From Bacteroides oleiciplenus YIT 12058 (GTDB lineage Bacteria; Bacteroidota; Bacteroidia; Bacteroidales; Bacteroidaceae): a DNA stretch of 64,000 nt. Position numbers and translations under genes: made by a program. The stretch is from the NCBI RefSeq assembly GCF_000315485.1, contig NZ_JH992940.1:62001-126000 (forward strand), in the 5' to 3' direction. The notes beneath the pieces are model-generated. The model worked only from the letters and a program-made list of their open reading frames with translations, was not told the DNA's origin and made no database searches. Of this stretch, positions 1 to 7,825 are shown in pieces; the stretch's first letter is position 1; each line of letters begins with the position of its first letter.

Positions 1-3000
1 GCCGGTGTTTTCGGCAATGCTGCCCAGCAGGCCGATGGCTTCGTAAGAGTAGCGCGAGAGGTCGGCCATCTTTTCGTCCATGCTTATCACGTGGGTCTGG
101 ATGGAGAGGCCGATGCCCTCCAGTTTGCCGGCTGTCTCTTCGGTGACGGTGGTCACGGCGCCGGTGTGACCCGACTGCGACGAGCCTCCGGCACTGTTCT
201 CCGACTCCCAACCGAAGGTTTCGGCCAGCCGGTCGCGTTCGGCCAGCATGGCGTCGCTTATCTTCTGCTGCTCTTCGCGCAGTCTTCTCACTTCTTCTTC
301 GGTGAGGGTGCCGTCTTCGCCATACTTCGCCCAGCTATCGTAGAGGGATTGTATCTGCGAACTGTATTTCGTGGCAAGGACGGATTGCAGGATGGACTTG
401 CGCAGATACTTCTCGAAGTTGTTGGCAAAGTCTTCGCTGCTGCTGTCCATGTTGTCCAGCAGGCTGAGGTAGCTGTCCTGGAAACTGTCGAGCGATACGC
501 CTGTCAACTGTTCCTTGACCGAGGCGACGATTTCTTTCTCCGTGTCGCCGTATTGGATGAGGTTGTCCAGATAGCCACGGAAGTCGCCGTCCATTGCCGA
601 CCAGAGGCCGCTGTAGTTGGTCTTGATCCATTCCAGTTGTTTGCCGTTCATGTTGAGCATGTCTTCCATCTGGGTGAACTTCACGCCGCCCAATGACTTG
701 GAAATGTCTCCTGCCACGTCGCGCCAGTTCTGACCTTCCCACTTGTAGGAGCCTTTCCACATACGATACCATAGGGAACGGCTGCCGCCGCTGCTACCCG
801 AGCTCAGGCGTGATTTGGCGAGTTGCTTGGTGACTTCTTTCTCCGAGTTGAGCAGTTGCAGGGCTTCGGAACCGGCTTGGGTGGCTTCGGCGCCGTAGGA
901 CTCTTTGATGTAGGCTTTCTTCTTGTCGAGAAGCTGATCCCACACGTCCATCAGGACGTCGTACTTCTGCACCATGGCGTTGTAGCCGGAGTAGTCGGCA
1001 CCGAATGCGCCCACCAGTCCGGAGGCAAGTCCCAGTGCGCCGCCGATGGCTGCTCCCCACGGGCCGCCTATGGAGGCTCCGGTGGATGCCATGGAGAGGG
1101 TGGAGTTGGCAACGCCGCTCACTTTCTGCATGGTTTCTCCGGCGGAACCGCCCATCTTGCTGATGGCGCCGCCCACTTCGCTGACGATGGCGGATGCGCC
1201 CTTGAAGCTTTCGAGGATGTTTTGGGTAGCGGCAAACTGCTTTTCGGAGTCGCTGCCGGCAGCTTTCAGGTCTTTGAAGCCGTTGATGAGGCCCATGAAG
1301 GGGTTCTGTTTGTTCAGGGCGGCGCTCTGCTTCGTCATTGCGGTTATGATGCCTTTTGCATCTTCGGGCTTCAGCGACTTGGCGTAATTTTGGAGGTTGT
1401 CGGGAAGCTGGATGTTCTTCTTGCCATCTACGTCTTCAAGGTATTCCAGCAGTAGCCGGGCTTGGTCGATGGTTTGCTGTATGTAGCCGCTGGTGTGGGT
1501 GCCGGCTTCTTCGAAGAGGCGTGTCCAGAGGTCCGACTTCTGGAGCATGCCTTTGTCCAGTGCGTCTACGGCTTCGTTTTCTTTTTTCTGTAAGGTGTCT
1601 TTCTCACCCTGAGTCTTGGCATCGGCTATGCGTTGCTGATAATCGGTTATGATGGCAAGGCGTTTATCTTCGTACGAGCCGTATTCTTTGAGGTAGTCGT
1701 TCTTTGCCTGTAGCTCTTCCTTCTGGCGGCGCTTCTCCATGTCAGTAAGCGTCTTCTGGTAGTTTGCGGCGGCGATGTTGCTTTGCTGTACCGCTTCGTT
1801 GTCCACATTGGATACTTGCTCGGGGGTGATGTTTACGCCGTCCTTCTGCGCTTCCTCCAGCTTGGCCTGCCGCTCCTGGCGTTGCTGCTCTATGCGGTCC
1901 ATCTCTTTGTCGAAAGCTTCCCGGGCTAATGTTTCCTCGGTTTCATCACCTTCTTTCATGGCTGCCTGGAGCTTGTCCTGAATCTCTTTCCGGACTTTGA
2001 GGTCGTCGTCCGCTATCTTTTGCCGCCATTCGGCTTGCCGCTTCTGGCGTTCTTCTTCCTGCTTCTGTTTCGCTTCGGCGGATGCGTTGCTGTTTCCGCC
2101 GGTTCCGGCATTGCTTTTCTTGGGGGAGAAATCGCCTATTCCGTTTGCTTTGCTGAGTTTGATTGACTCGTTATAGGCAGCTTCCGCCTCCTTCTTATAG
2201 GCGTCGCGCTCGGCTTCCGCAGCTTTCAGGGCTTCGTCTTTCTTCTCTTTGCCGTTGTTGCCAATCCATTTGGTATCGAAATTATCTTCGGGTGTGAGTT
2301 TTATTTCGTTCACTTTGGCATCGGCATCCACCGCCTTGCTTACGAGGCTTTGCGCTTTTGCCTGTAGATACAGCATTTGAATGTAGGCTTCGCCTTTCTG
2401 CGAGAGCACCTGATACCACTGTGCCAGTGTGTCGTATTGCCCGAAGGTTTCGCCGTACTTATCGTTCAGTTCCTCAATCTTCGCTTTCTCCTGCTCTTTG
2501 GTTCCGTCGAAGTCTTTCAGCGAGTCGGTCAGCCTGTCCAGTTCCACGCGGGTCTGTAGCTTCACGGCGTTTGCCTGCCGTTCGGTTTCGGCCTGTTCGC
2601 GGGCTTTCTCGGCTGCTTTTTCCTGGTTGTCGATGTACTGGTCCCAGGCGGCAATGGCGGCTGTGACGGCAACTGATATTCCCAGCGTGAGGGTTCCTGT
2701 CAGCGCTTTGGCGGCCACGGTGGATATGTTGAACGTCCGGGCCAGATAGGTGTTGGTGGCTGCAAGTGCTTTCTTGGCATTGTCTACGATGACAAGGTTG
2801 AAGTAACTGTTCTTGGTCACGGTGTCGGCCACTTGCTGGGCGGCCGAGGTCATTTCGACGGCCGTTTTCAGTTTGGCTTGCACGTGAGTCAGATTGTCCG
2901 ATTTGAGTCCCAGAAGGGAGGCAGCGCTATTGGTAGCCTTGATGGTTGCCGATAATCCTCCGAGGGCTTCCTCGGTAGCTTTGATATGCCTGCTGCTGTC

Positions 3001-3093
3001 TGCCAGCTTCTCCATTGATTTTCTGGCTTCATCAAGCATCATTTTCTCTGTGAGATCATTGCGCTGTATTTGAGTTAAATTTACAGGGGCCAT
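1..3093 (-). CDS. Phage tail tape measure protein (C-terminus off the edge)
   Basis: An uninterrupted 1,031-codon frame runs from ATG at 3093 to the left edge, so the protein is longer than this. The N-terminus begins MAPVNLTQIQ. Residues about 130-150 form a hydrophobic Ala/Thr-rich segment, about 330-560 are very rich in Glu, Lys, Gln and Arg (coiled coil), and about 650-700 are a Gly/Ala-rich hydrophobic stretch, a layout typical of tape measure proteins, which set tail length and help genome delivery. Its ATG overlaps the stop of the preceding ORF by one base (TAATG), which indicates translational coupling. It sits directly after the G/GT-like pair, the normal place for this gene. Confidence 0.85.
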   Translation of the reverse strand, partial: MAPVNLTQIQRNDLTEKMMLDEARKSMEKLADSSRHIKATEEALGGLSATIKATNSAASLLGLKSDNLTHVQAKLKTAVEMTSAAQQVADTVTKNSYFNLVIVDNAKKALAATNTYLARTFNISTVAAKALTGTLTLGISVAVTAAIAAWDQYIDNQEKAAEKAREQAETERQANAVKLQTRVELDRLTDSLKDFDGTKEQEKAKIEELNDKYGETFGQYDTLAQWYQVLSQKGEAYIQMLYLQAKAQSLVSKAVDADAKVNEIKLTPEDNFDTKWIGNNGKEKKDEALKAAEAERDAYKKEAEAAYNESIKLSKANGIGDFSPKKSNAGTGGNSNASAEAKQKQEEERQKRQAEWRQKIADDDLKVRKEIQDKLQAAMKEGDETEETLAREAFDKEMDRIEQQRQERQAKLEEAQKDGVNITPEQVSNVDNEAVQQSNIAAANYQKTLTDMEKRRQKEELQAKNDYLKEYGSYEDKRLAIITDYQQRIADAKTQGEKDTLQKKENEAVDALDKGMLQKSDLWTRLFEEAGTHTSGYIQQTIDQARLLLEYLEDVDGKKNIQLPDNLQNYAKSLKPEDAKGIITAMTKQSAALNKQNPFMGLINGFKDLKAAGSDSEKQFAATQNILESFKGASAIVSEVGGAISKMGGSAGETMQKVSGVANSTLSMASTGASIGGPWGAAIGGALGLASGLVGAFGADYSGYNAMVQKYDVLMDVWDQLLDKKKAYIKESYGAEATQAGSEALQLLNSEKEVTKQLAKSRLSSGSSGGSRSLWYRMWKGSYKWEGQNWRDVAGDISKSLGGVKFTQMEDMLNMNGKQLEWIKTNYSGLWSAMDGDFRGYLDNLIQYGDTEKEIVASVKEQLTGVSLDSFQDSYLSLLDNMDSSSEDFANNFEKYLRKSILQSVLATKYSSQIQSLYDSWAKYGEDGTLTEEEVRRLREEQQKISDAMLAERDRLAETFGWESENSAGGSSQSGHTGAVTTVTEETAGKLEGIGLSIQTHVISMDEKMADLSRYSYEAIGLLGSIAENTG

Positions 3094-3530
3094 TAGTATT
3101 TTGAGATATGGGTTTGGAAAAACGCCACCGGGTCTGTTGCTTCGGGGACCTTCTTCTGGTTTTTAATCATTTTCATCATATTGCGCCGTTGTTGTTCCTC
3201 GGGCGAAATGTAGCGTGGGGCATCCTGAGCCATGAGTAGCAGCAAGGGGTAGGGCACTTGCCACAAGATGTAGCGCAGGCTCCAACCGGTTGCCGTGGCC
3301 ACCTGCCATACTAAACCGAACGGGCTATGAGGGCCTTCTGTGTAGCCTTTTAACTCCCGCTTTCTGATGGGCTCAAACTCGGCTTCATCGGATTGATTAA
3401 TTCCACCGAGTTGATAATAGTCTGAAAAGACTGTGGGTTGAGCATGGTGAGCAACTGGAACATGGACTCTTGCAAGAACAGGGGATGCACGCGCCAGCGA
3501 AGCCACCAGGCCACGAGGCGGTTGAGACAT
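3093..3530 (-). CDS. Tail assembly chaperone T-like extension (likely frameshift product)
   Basis: This frame lies at -1 relative to the ORF that begins at 3835 and overlaps its last 180 bases. From about 3350 onwards it looks like real protein (KGYTEGPHSPFGLVWQ..., ending THISKY) and it is conserved in position between the G-like ORF and the tape measure. There is no ATG, GTG or TTG near 3350; the only ATG (3530) would give an implausible N-terminus read out of frame through its neighbour. The most economical reading is a -1 programmed frameshift that makes a G-T fusion, as in lambda-like siphoviruses. I found no perfect X XXY YYZ heptamer in the overlap. The stop overlaps the tape measure ATG. 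Confidence 0.6.
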   Translation of the reverse strand: MSQPPRGLVASLARASPVLARVHVPVAHHAQPTVFSDYYQLGGINQSDEAEFEPIRKRELKGYTEGPHSPFGLVWQVATATGWSLRYILWQVPYPLLLLMAQDAPRYISPEEQQRRNMMKMIKNQKKVPEATDPVAFFQTHISKY

Positions 3531-3835
3531 CGGCCCGTAAGTCTGCCACGAACGAGTGCGTAGGCCACTATGCGACTGATGGTGACGCCATGCTGCTGCA
3601 TGAGGCGCATGTTTTGCTCGCAGTCGTAGTCTTTTATTTCTGCGTAGGCGACGCCCATCGAGAGATAGAGGTTGGCTATGCGCATCAGTCCGCCCAGTCC
3701 GGGGGTACGCATCACCACGTGCATGGGTTTGCGCTTGCGGGTGAGGTACTTGAATGGGCGGACAGGAATTGCCACACCCATGTCAAGTATCAACGCCGAC
3801 GCTTTCAGTTGTTCTTTCAGTCGGCTTTCCATCAT
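3350..3835 (-). CDS. Tail assembly chaperone G-like protein
   Basis: A 161-residue protein starting MMESRLKEQLKAS, with basic and Trp-rich segments in its second half (VAWWLRWRVHPL). It starts with a one-base overlap (TAATG) on the stop of the tail tube gene. I do not recognise a family by sequence. The assignment rests on position (tube, this ORF, a -1-frame extension, tape measure), which is the conserved order for the G and GT tail chaperones that coat the tape measure during tail assembly. It could instead be an independent minor tail protein. Confidence 0.55.
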   Translation of the reverse strand: MMESRLKEQLKASALILDMGVAIPVRPFKYLTRKRKPMHVVMRTPGLGGLMRIANLYLSMGVAYAEIKDYDCEQNMRLMQQHGVTISRIVAYALVRGRLTGRCLNRLVAWWLRWRVHPLFLQESMFQLLTMLNPQSFQTIINSVELINPMKPSLSPSESGS

Positions 3836-4335
3836 TATCCTTCTGCTTCGGTTTGAGGAGGCACGATGCGGTAGCGGGCTTTTCCGGCTTCAGTCGGCTT
3901 GAGACACTTCACCGTACAGTCGTAGCTCAATACGCCACTCATGTTGATGGAGTCCGCCAGTTCGCCGCTGAGGCGGGCACGCGGAATTTCGATAGTGTGG
4001 CCACTGACGCACTCTACCTTGAAAGCTCCTTCCAAGTCTTTGAATCCTTCGGGTGCTTCGTAAGCGCCGTCTACGCTGCTGATGGTGCCACCAAACAAGT
4101 CTTTACACATTTCGGGAATCAACTGAATCAGCTTGAAGCCGAAAGCGATGGTGCTCGGAGTGCTCACCAGTTCGTCCACCGCGCCGTCGTGCACTTGTGC
4201 CGCGTAAACAGGAGTTGTCTGTTTTGCTTCGCCTTTGGGTTGCAAACCATCTTGGCTGACCCAGCCGATTTCTTTACCATTGAACATGACTTTACCTACA
4301 CCGTAGATGAGGCCGTTGTTTTCTTTTACTGCCAT
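3835..4335 (-). CDS. Phage major tail tube protein-like
   Basis: A 166-residue protein (MAVKENNGLIYGVGKVMFNG...) with alternating polar and hydrophobic beta-strand patterns, a conserved-looking opening GKVMFNGKEIGWVSQDG and no signal peptide. Such short beta-rich proteins directly before the chaperone pair and tape measure form the tail tube in siphoviruses. No sheath gene lies next to it, unlike Mu, so the tail is probably flexible and non-contractile. It begins 25 bases after the end of the spanin-like gene and is probably co-transcribed from the promoter at about 5.6 kb. Confidence 0.65.
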   Translation of the reverse strand: MAVKENNGLIYGVGKVMFNGKEIGWVSQDGLQPKGEAKQTTPVYAAQVHDGAVDELVSTPSTIAFGFKLIQLIPEMCKDLFGGTISSVDGAYEAPEGFKDLEGAFKVECVSGHTIEIPRARLSGELADSINMSGVLSYDCTVKCLKPTEAGKARYRIVPPQTEAEG

Positions 4336-4360
4336 AATTTTGTTTATTAATTTAAGATAA

Positions 4361-4879
4361 TTAAAAAAGTCGCCGTTTAATCAATATCAGGAGGAGGGCG
4401 GCAACGGCTATCTGCCCTGTCCTTATCCAAAACCATTGCCATGCTGAGGGCTGGCGAATCACCTGTGGCGGCACTTGGCTGACCGTGGTTGCGGTCTGCC
4501 GGCTGACGCGGGCAAGTTCCCGGCTCAGGAGGATGACTTGGCGTGCGAGGCTGTCGCAGGTGGCTGTGGCCTGTATGGAGTCGCCCGTGAGGCGCTTCAC
4601 GCTGACCGTGGCCTGCCCGCTTCGGAAGCTAAATCCGGTTCCCACCGGTATCGCCTTCAACGTCCCGGCCGGAAACGTTGTGGTGGCGATGCTTGGCGGC
4701 ACGGGCTGCTGTATTAGCGCGTACCCGTCCACCCGGTGCAGCGTGTCGCCGAGGTAGCTCTGCTCCACTTTCAGTGGTGCCTTGCAACTCGCTGCGCACA
4801 GGGCAATCAGTAGCCAGGCGGCAATCGCCTGCCTTCTCCACTGCCCGCCGCAGTTTGCCAAGTTCTTCTCTGATGGCAT
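4361..4879 (-). CDS. Unimolecular spanin-like lipoprotein
   Basis: A 172-residue protein with a lipoprotein signal peptide (hydrophobic WLLIALCAAS then Cys32), a middle part with a helical/coiled segment (about 105-135) and a C-terminal transmembrane helix with a basic end (about 149-172, ...LLLILIKRRLF). Outer-membrane lipid anchor plus inner-membrane helix in one chain is the u-spanin architecture (T1 gp11 type), which links and fuses the two membranes at the end of lysis. It follows the lysozyme-like gene and overlaps the i-spanin-like gene in another frame by about 250 bases. The function is inferred from topology and context. Confidence 0.6.
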   Translation of the reverse strand: MPSEKNLANCGGQWRRQAIAAWLLIALCAASCKAPLKVEQSYLGDTLHRVDGYALIQQPVPPSIATTTFPAGTLKAIPVGTGFSFRSGQATVSVKRLTGDSIQATATCDSLARQVILLSRELARVSRQTATTVSQVPPQVIRQPSAWQWFWIRTGQIAVAALLLILIKRRLF

Positions 4880-5111
4880 TGATTTCTTCTTTTAATGGTT
4901 CCACTATTTCGTCCATGACTATCTGCATGGCTTTTTTCACATTGTCCAGTTCGTTGCTGCGCACGTTGGAGTCGGCAGCACGGACGTCGGCTTTGAGTTT
5001 CTCCACTTCCTGCAGGTAGCGTTGCTTGTCGGTGTACACCTTGAAGCCTCCTACGCCTATGATGGCGGTGAGCAGCCCGCAGGCAAGTTTCGTATATTCC
5101 AGTGCATTCAT
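4629..5111 (-). CDS. i-spanin/Rz-like membrane protein overlapping the next gene
   Basis: Starting at ATG 5111 (MNALEYTKLACG...), the protein has one N-terminal transmembrane helix (about residues 5-25) and then a long charged helix, probably coiled coil (about 30-105). This is the topology of Rz-type inner-membrane spanins. An upstream ATG at 5147 would add a very basic MGIIIRKKRRKS and is less likely. The C-terminal part (from GDCRLATDCP on) is read over the lipoprotein gene in another frame and turns Arg/Ala-rich, as in embedded Rz/Rz1 pairs. Having both an Rz-like protein and a u-spanin-like protein is unusual; one may have another role. Confidence 0.5.
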   Translation of the reverse strand: MNALEYTKLACGLLTAIIGVGGFKVYTDKQRYLQEVEKLKADVRAADSNVRSNELDNVKKAMQIVMDEIVEPLKEEINAIREELGKLRRAVEKAGDCRLATDCPVRSELQGTTESGAELPRRHAAPGGRVRANTAARAAKHRHHNVSGRDVEGDTGGNRI

Positions 5112-5154
5112 ACTTTTTCGTCTTTTCTTTCTTATAATAATGCCCATCCGGCTT

Positions 5155-5526
5155 CTACGTCCTCCATGAGGGCGGGGTGCCGTTCTCCACCAGCGAGATG
5201 GCGGCGGCCAGGGCGCACAGGGTGTCGTGGTCGTCGGTGTCGGGCTGGTAGGAGGCGGGCACGTGCATGGTGGAACACACCCGGCGGATGTAGGCCGAAG
5301 TGTTGTTTTCGTGCGAGGGGGCCCAGCGGCTGATGAAGTCGGCCACCGTGCGGCAACCGTGCAGGCGGCTGTAGTTGCGCAGCAGTTTGAGGAGGGCGCG
5401 GTAGCCGTGGGCCATACTGGTGAACTGGCAGAACGAGCTGTCCTGCGAGGGGCGTATCTCGCCTTGCCACGGGGTGGCGGAGAGGCGGATGTTGCCGGGG
5501 TTGTTGTTCCTTAGTCCACGGGTCAT
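5155..5526 (-). CDS. Phage lysozyme-like (P5-type) endolysin
   Basis: A 123-residue protein that begins MTRGLRNNNPGNIRLS. The RGxRNNNPGNI opening is a hallmark of short phage peptidoglycan-degrading proteins annotated as 'structural protein P5' or lysozyme-like. No signal peptide is seen. It is the first gene of the lysis and tail operon and is followed by the spanin-like genes, which fits a role in host lysis. The bond it cleaves cannot be told from the sequence. A Bacteroides-type promoter lies about 85-115 bases upstream. Confidence 0.65.
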   Translation of the reverse strand: MTRGLRNNNPGNIRLSATPWQGEIRPSQDSSFCQFTSMAHGYRALLKLLRNYSRLHGCRTVADFISRWAPSHENNTSAYIRRVCSTMHVPASYQPDTDDHDTLCALAAAISLVENGTPPSWRT

Positions 5527-5610
5527 GACCGGCCTCCTTTCCCTGCTTCCCCGATGGGGGAGTTATGATGAATCCTTGTCTGTATCATATCGGTTGCGAT
5601 TTTGTTGCTG

Positions 5611-5642
5611 CAAACATACGATGTAGGGTGGAGGGGTGCAAA
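5611..5642 (-). promoter_or_regulatory. Promoter of the prophage lysis/tail operon
   Basis: On the minus strand a TTTG (-33, 5642-5639), 20 bp, then TATGTTTG (-7, 5618-5611) match the Bacteroides primary-sigma consensus TTTG-N19-21-TAnnTTTG. It reads into the lysozyme-like gene at 5526 and would drive the lysis and tail genes. Confidence 0.6.
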
Positions 5643-5766
5643 ATAGTGTGTAACGCTTTCCAAACATTGCGTAGCGGTTGCGGTGTTGTGGGTAAGGGTT
5701 ACACTGTTTTTTCCGTTTCAGGCGAGCATTGCCGTACTTCGCAGATGTAATTAAAAATCTCCTGAT

Positions 5767-6225
5767 ATGGAACAATTAATGAATGACTTACTGCGGCAGA
5801 TTGCCGGGAAGATGGGAAACCTCGTAGAGGTGGTGGACGAAGATTATGGGCAGCTCGATGCCCTGAAGAATGGTGAACCGGTCTATCCGGTTGCTTTTCC
5901 GTGTGTATTGGTGGGCATCCCCGAAACGGTCTGGGGCAATCTGAAGGCCGACACGCAGCGCGGTGAACCTACGCTGAGCGTGCGTCTGGCTTTCGACTGC
6001 GGAGTGCAGCCGCCTGCCGACGGAAGCACGGCTGTGGAGCGTGCGGCGCAGCGCTACCAATTGGTGAAGCGCCTGAACGATGCAGTGCAGGGATGGGGCT
6101 TCGAAGGTTGCCGTTCGGCGGCAGTGCGCACCAAGAGCGTGCAGACGGCGGCGCCGGGAGGCATCAAGGTGTACGAGCAGCAATATGCCGTCATGCTCAT
6201 CGAGAGAGAGGTCAGAACAGTGTGA
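5767..6225 (+). CDS. Putative phage tail-completion/terminator-like protein
   Basis: A 152-residue protein (MEQLMNDLLRQIAG...) with a predicted helix-then-strand pattern: N-terminal helix, hydrophobic FPCVLVGIP, a strand with LSVRLAFDCG, a helix, and a final strand (QQYAVMLIERE). This resembles the small tail-terminator/completion proteins of siphoviruses, but I do not recognise a family with certainty. It is on + whereas the neighbouring lysis and tail genes are on -, and its last 14 bases overlap the convergent gene 6212-6448. It could be a late gene of a second, divergent unit. Confidence 0.4.
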   Translation: MEQLMNDLLRQIAGKMGNLVEVVDEDYGQLDALKNGEPVYPVAFPCVLVGIPETVWGNLKADTQRGEPTLSVRLAFDCGVQPPADGSTAVERAAQRYQLVKRLNDAVQGWGFEGCRSAAVRTKSVQTAAPGGIKVYEQQYAVMLIEREVRTV

Positions 6226-6448
6226 GCTGAGCATCCAGCTCGCTCTGCCGTGCCATGATGCGCGGGTCGGCGCTGGCGTTGATGATGTTGTAGAAGGTTT
6301 TTTCGCAGATGGGATACACTGGCCAGATGTAGCGGCGCAGGATTTCGCGGTTGGACAATCCGCTGCGCGCGTGTTCTTCGTATATACGCAGCACTTCCGT
6401 CACTCTATGCGCATAGCTCATCCCGATGATGTTACGTCTCTTTTTCAT
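6212..6448 (-). CDS. Small hypothetical phage protein
   Basis: A 78-residue basic protein (MKKRRNIIGMSYAHRVTEVL...), mostly helical, with a central LSNREILRRYIWP that resembles part of a helix-turn-helix. A match to the -7 box TACCTTTG lies upstream on the minus strand (6498-6491), but no -33 TTTG is at the right distance. Function unknown; a DNA-binding regulator is one possibility. Confidence 0.5.
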   Translation of the reverse strand: MKKRRNIIGMSYAHRVTEVLRIYEEHARSGLSNREILRRYIWPVYPICEKTFYNIINASADPRIMARQSELDAQLTLF

Positions 6449-6540
6449 AATCCGAAAGTTGATGTTAATCTGTTAGTTAGCTCTCTATTGCAAAGGTACC
6501 GAAAATGATGTACGCCTGCAAGAGGGAGGCGCAGGAATTT

Positions 6541-6616
6541 ACCCGGTAGTAGTGGATGCACTACCCGGTAGTAGCGAGGCAACTACTATCGGGTAATGGA
6601 GACACTACTACCGGGT
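6541..6616. repeat. Two-plus-two inverted 12-bp repeats (22-bp spacing)
   Basis: ACCCGGTAGTAG occurs at 6541-6552 and 6563-6574. Its reverse complement occurs at 6583-6594 (one mismatch, CTACTATCGGGT) and 6605-6616, followed by a T-run. Units are 22, 20 and 22 bp apart, two on each strand. The block lies between the divergent genes starting at 6448 (-) and 6856 (+). It could be a protein-binding array (operator or origin-like) or, as RNA, a large hairpin. The rest of 6449-6855 holds no gene I can support; TACCTTTG at 6727-6734 is a possible -7 box for the HU-HIG gene. Confidence 0.75.
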
Positions 6617-6855
6617 TGTTTTTTTACCGGGCGGGCAAGGTGCGGGCTATTGACCTGTTTCGCCTGTATTAGCCCGTATTCGGCATCATTCCGCACTTTA
6701 TACAACTCCTTTCCCGACCGCCGGAGTACCTTTGCCCCGTCAGAAATCGCGAGACGACAAAGAAGCGGTGGCCGCCGGGACGACGTAACCGGGCGGCTCA
6801 ATCGGTAAGAATGAGAATCGTCGGAAAGAAACAATGTAAAAGTCAAAAAGAAACA

Positions 6856-7335
6856 ATGAGTGTAAAGTATTCCCTTGCTCTGATGAGCACCAAACCGGGC
6901 GTTGAGAATGCCCCGAAGAAGTATTACGCCAAGGCGCAAGCCGACGGCGAAGTAACCATGGATGAGATGGCGGACGACATCGCCTACGCCACCTCGCTGA
7001 CCGATGGTGACGCGTTGAACGTTCTGCGCGCCCTCATCAAGCAAATGAACAAGAATCTGGCTAACGGCAAGATTGTACGTCTGGAGAATCTGGGTTCTTT
7101 CCAGATGCAGATATGCAGCAATGGCGCCGAGACCGAGAAGAAGTTCACCAGTGCAAATATTACCCGCGGACATATTCAGTTCCGACCGGGAAAGTCCGTA
7201 AAGGCCACCACCCGAGCCGGAGAAGGTGGACTGACTTTTCAGAGGGTGCCCAAGAAAGGGGAGGCACCACTGAATCCCGGTGGGTCGGGAGGAGGCTCCG
7301 GAGAGGGGGGACTGGAGGAGGATCCTCTGGGGTGA
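6856..7335 (+). CDS. HU-HIG family DNA-binding protein with Gly-rich tail
   Basis: Starting at ATG 6856 (MSVKYSLALMSTKPG...), the protein is about 159 residues: an HU/IHF-like fold (about 1-120, with DALNVLRALIKQMNKNLANG and the RLENLGSFQM arm region) and then a glycine-rich tail ending SGEGGLEEDPLG. This is the HU-HIG type known in Bacteroidota (HU domain fused to wHTH, Ig or Gly-rich motif). An upstream in-frame ATG at 6811 would add 15 residues with no support. A second protein with the same tail is encoded at 14662-15171. The two differ in most of the domain but share the terminal dozen residues. A DUF4248 gene follows on the same strand. Confidence 0.75.
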   Translation: MSVKYSLALMSTKPGVENAPKKYYAKAQADGEVTMDEMADDIAYATSLTDGDALNVLRALIKQMNKNLANGKIVRLENLGSFQMQICSNGAETEKKFTSANITRGHIQFRPGKSVKATTRAGEGGLTFQRVPKKGEAPLNPGGSGGGSGEGGLEEDPLG

Positions 7336-7342
7336 TGTATTG

Positions 7343-7797
7343 GTGATGTACTTTCTTTTGCCTTGATGCAAAAGAAAGATACCAAAGAAAAAATCAAGGC
7401 TGCACTTCCGGTGCTACTCCGACACTGCCATGCGCAGACGGGGCTCGAACTCGCTTCGCTCAGACAATCGCCCCTTACCTGCGCCTGACAGTGCCTACGC
7501 TGACGCCCCTACAGTGAGGCCGGAAAACCTTGCGGCGTGAGAGTGCAGTATATAGAAATAGAATATGATATGCATACCTATCATAATCATTGCGCAGCTG
7601 CCTGCACCGCGCAGCCTTCGGGCATAGGCGTAGGTGCGTGAGCGTAGGCGCTGTCAGGCGCAGGTAAGGGGCGATTGTCTGAGCGAAGCGAGTCCGAGCC
7701 CCGTCTGCGCATGGCAGTGTCGGAGTAGCACCGTAGACTGAGCCCGTGCCCTTTCTTTTTGATACTTTTTCTTTCGGGCAAACGAAAGAAAAAGTAT
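7343..7797. repeat. Long imperfect inverted repeat element, 100-bp arms
   Basis: The left arm at about 7410-7510 (GGTGCTACTCCGACACTGCC...) matches the reverse complement of the right arm at about 7633-7732 over about 100 bp with about four mismatches. The roughly 120-bp loop is AT-richer. Outside the arms lie TGTACTTTCTTTTGCCTTGAT (left) and a small palindrome ACTTTTTCTTTCGGGCAAACG then AAAGAAAAAGT (right). A short version made of only these outer ends occurs at 54229-54302. No gene is supported inside; the short frames there are by-products of the repeat. It looks like a dispersed, MITE-like or structured-RNA repeat that fills the gap between the HU-HIG and DUF4248 genes. Confidence 0.85.
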
Positions 7798-7825
7798 GAG
7801 TATTATTAAAGCGTAGAACAACAAC

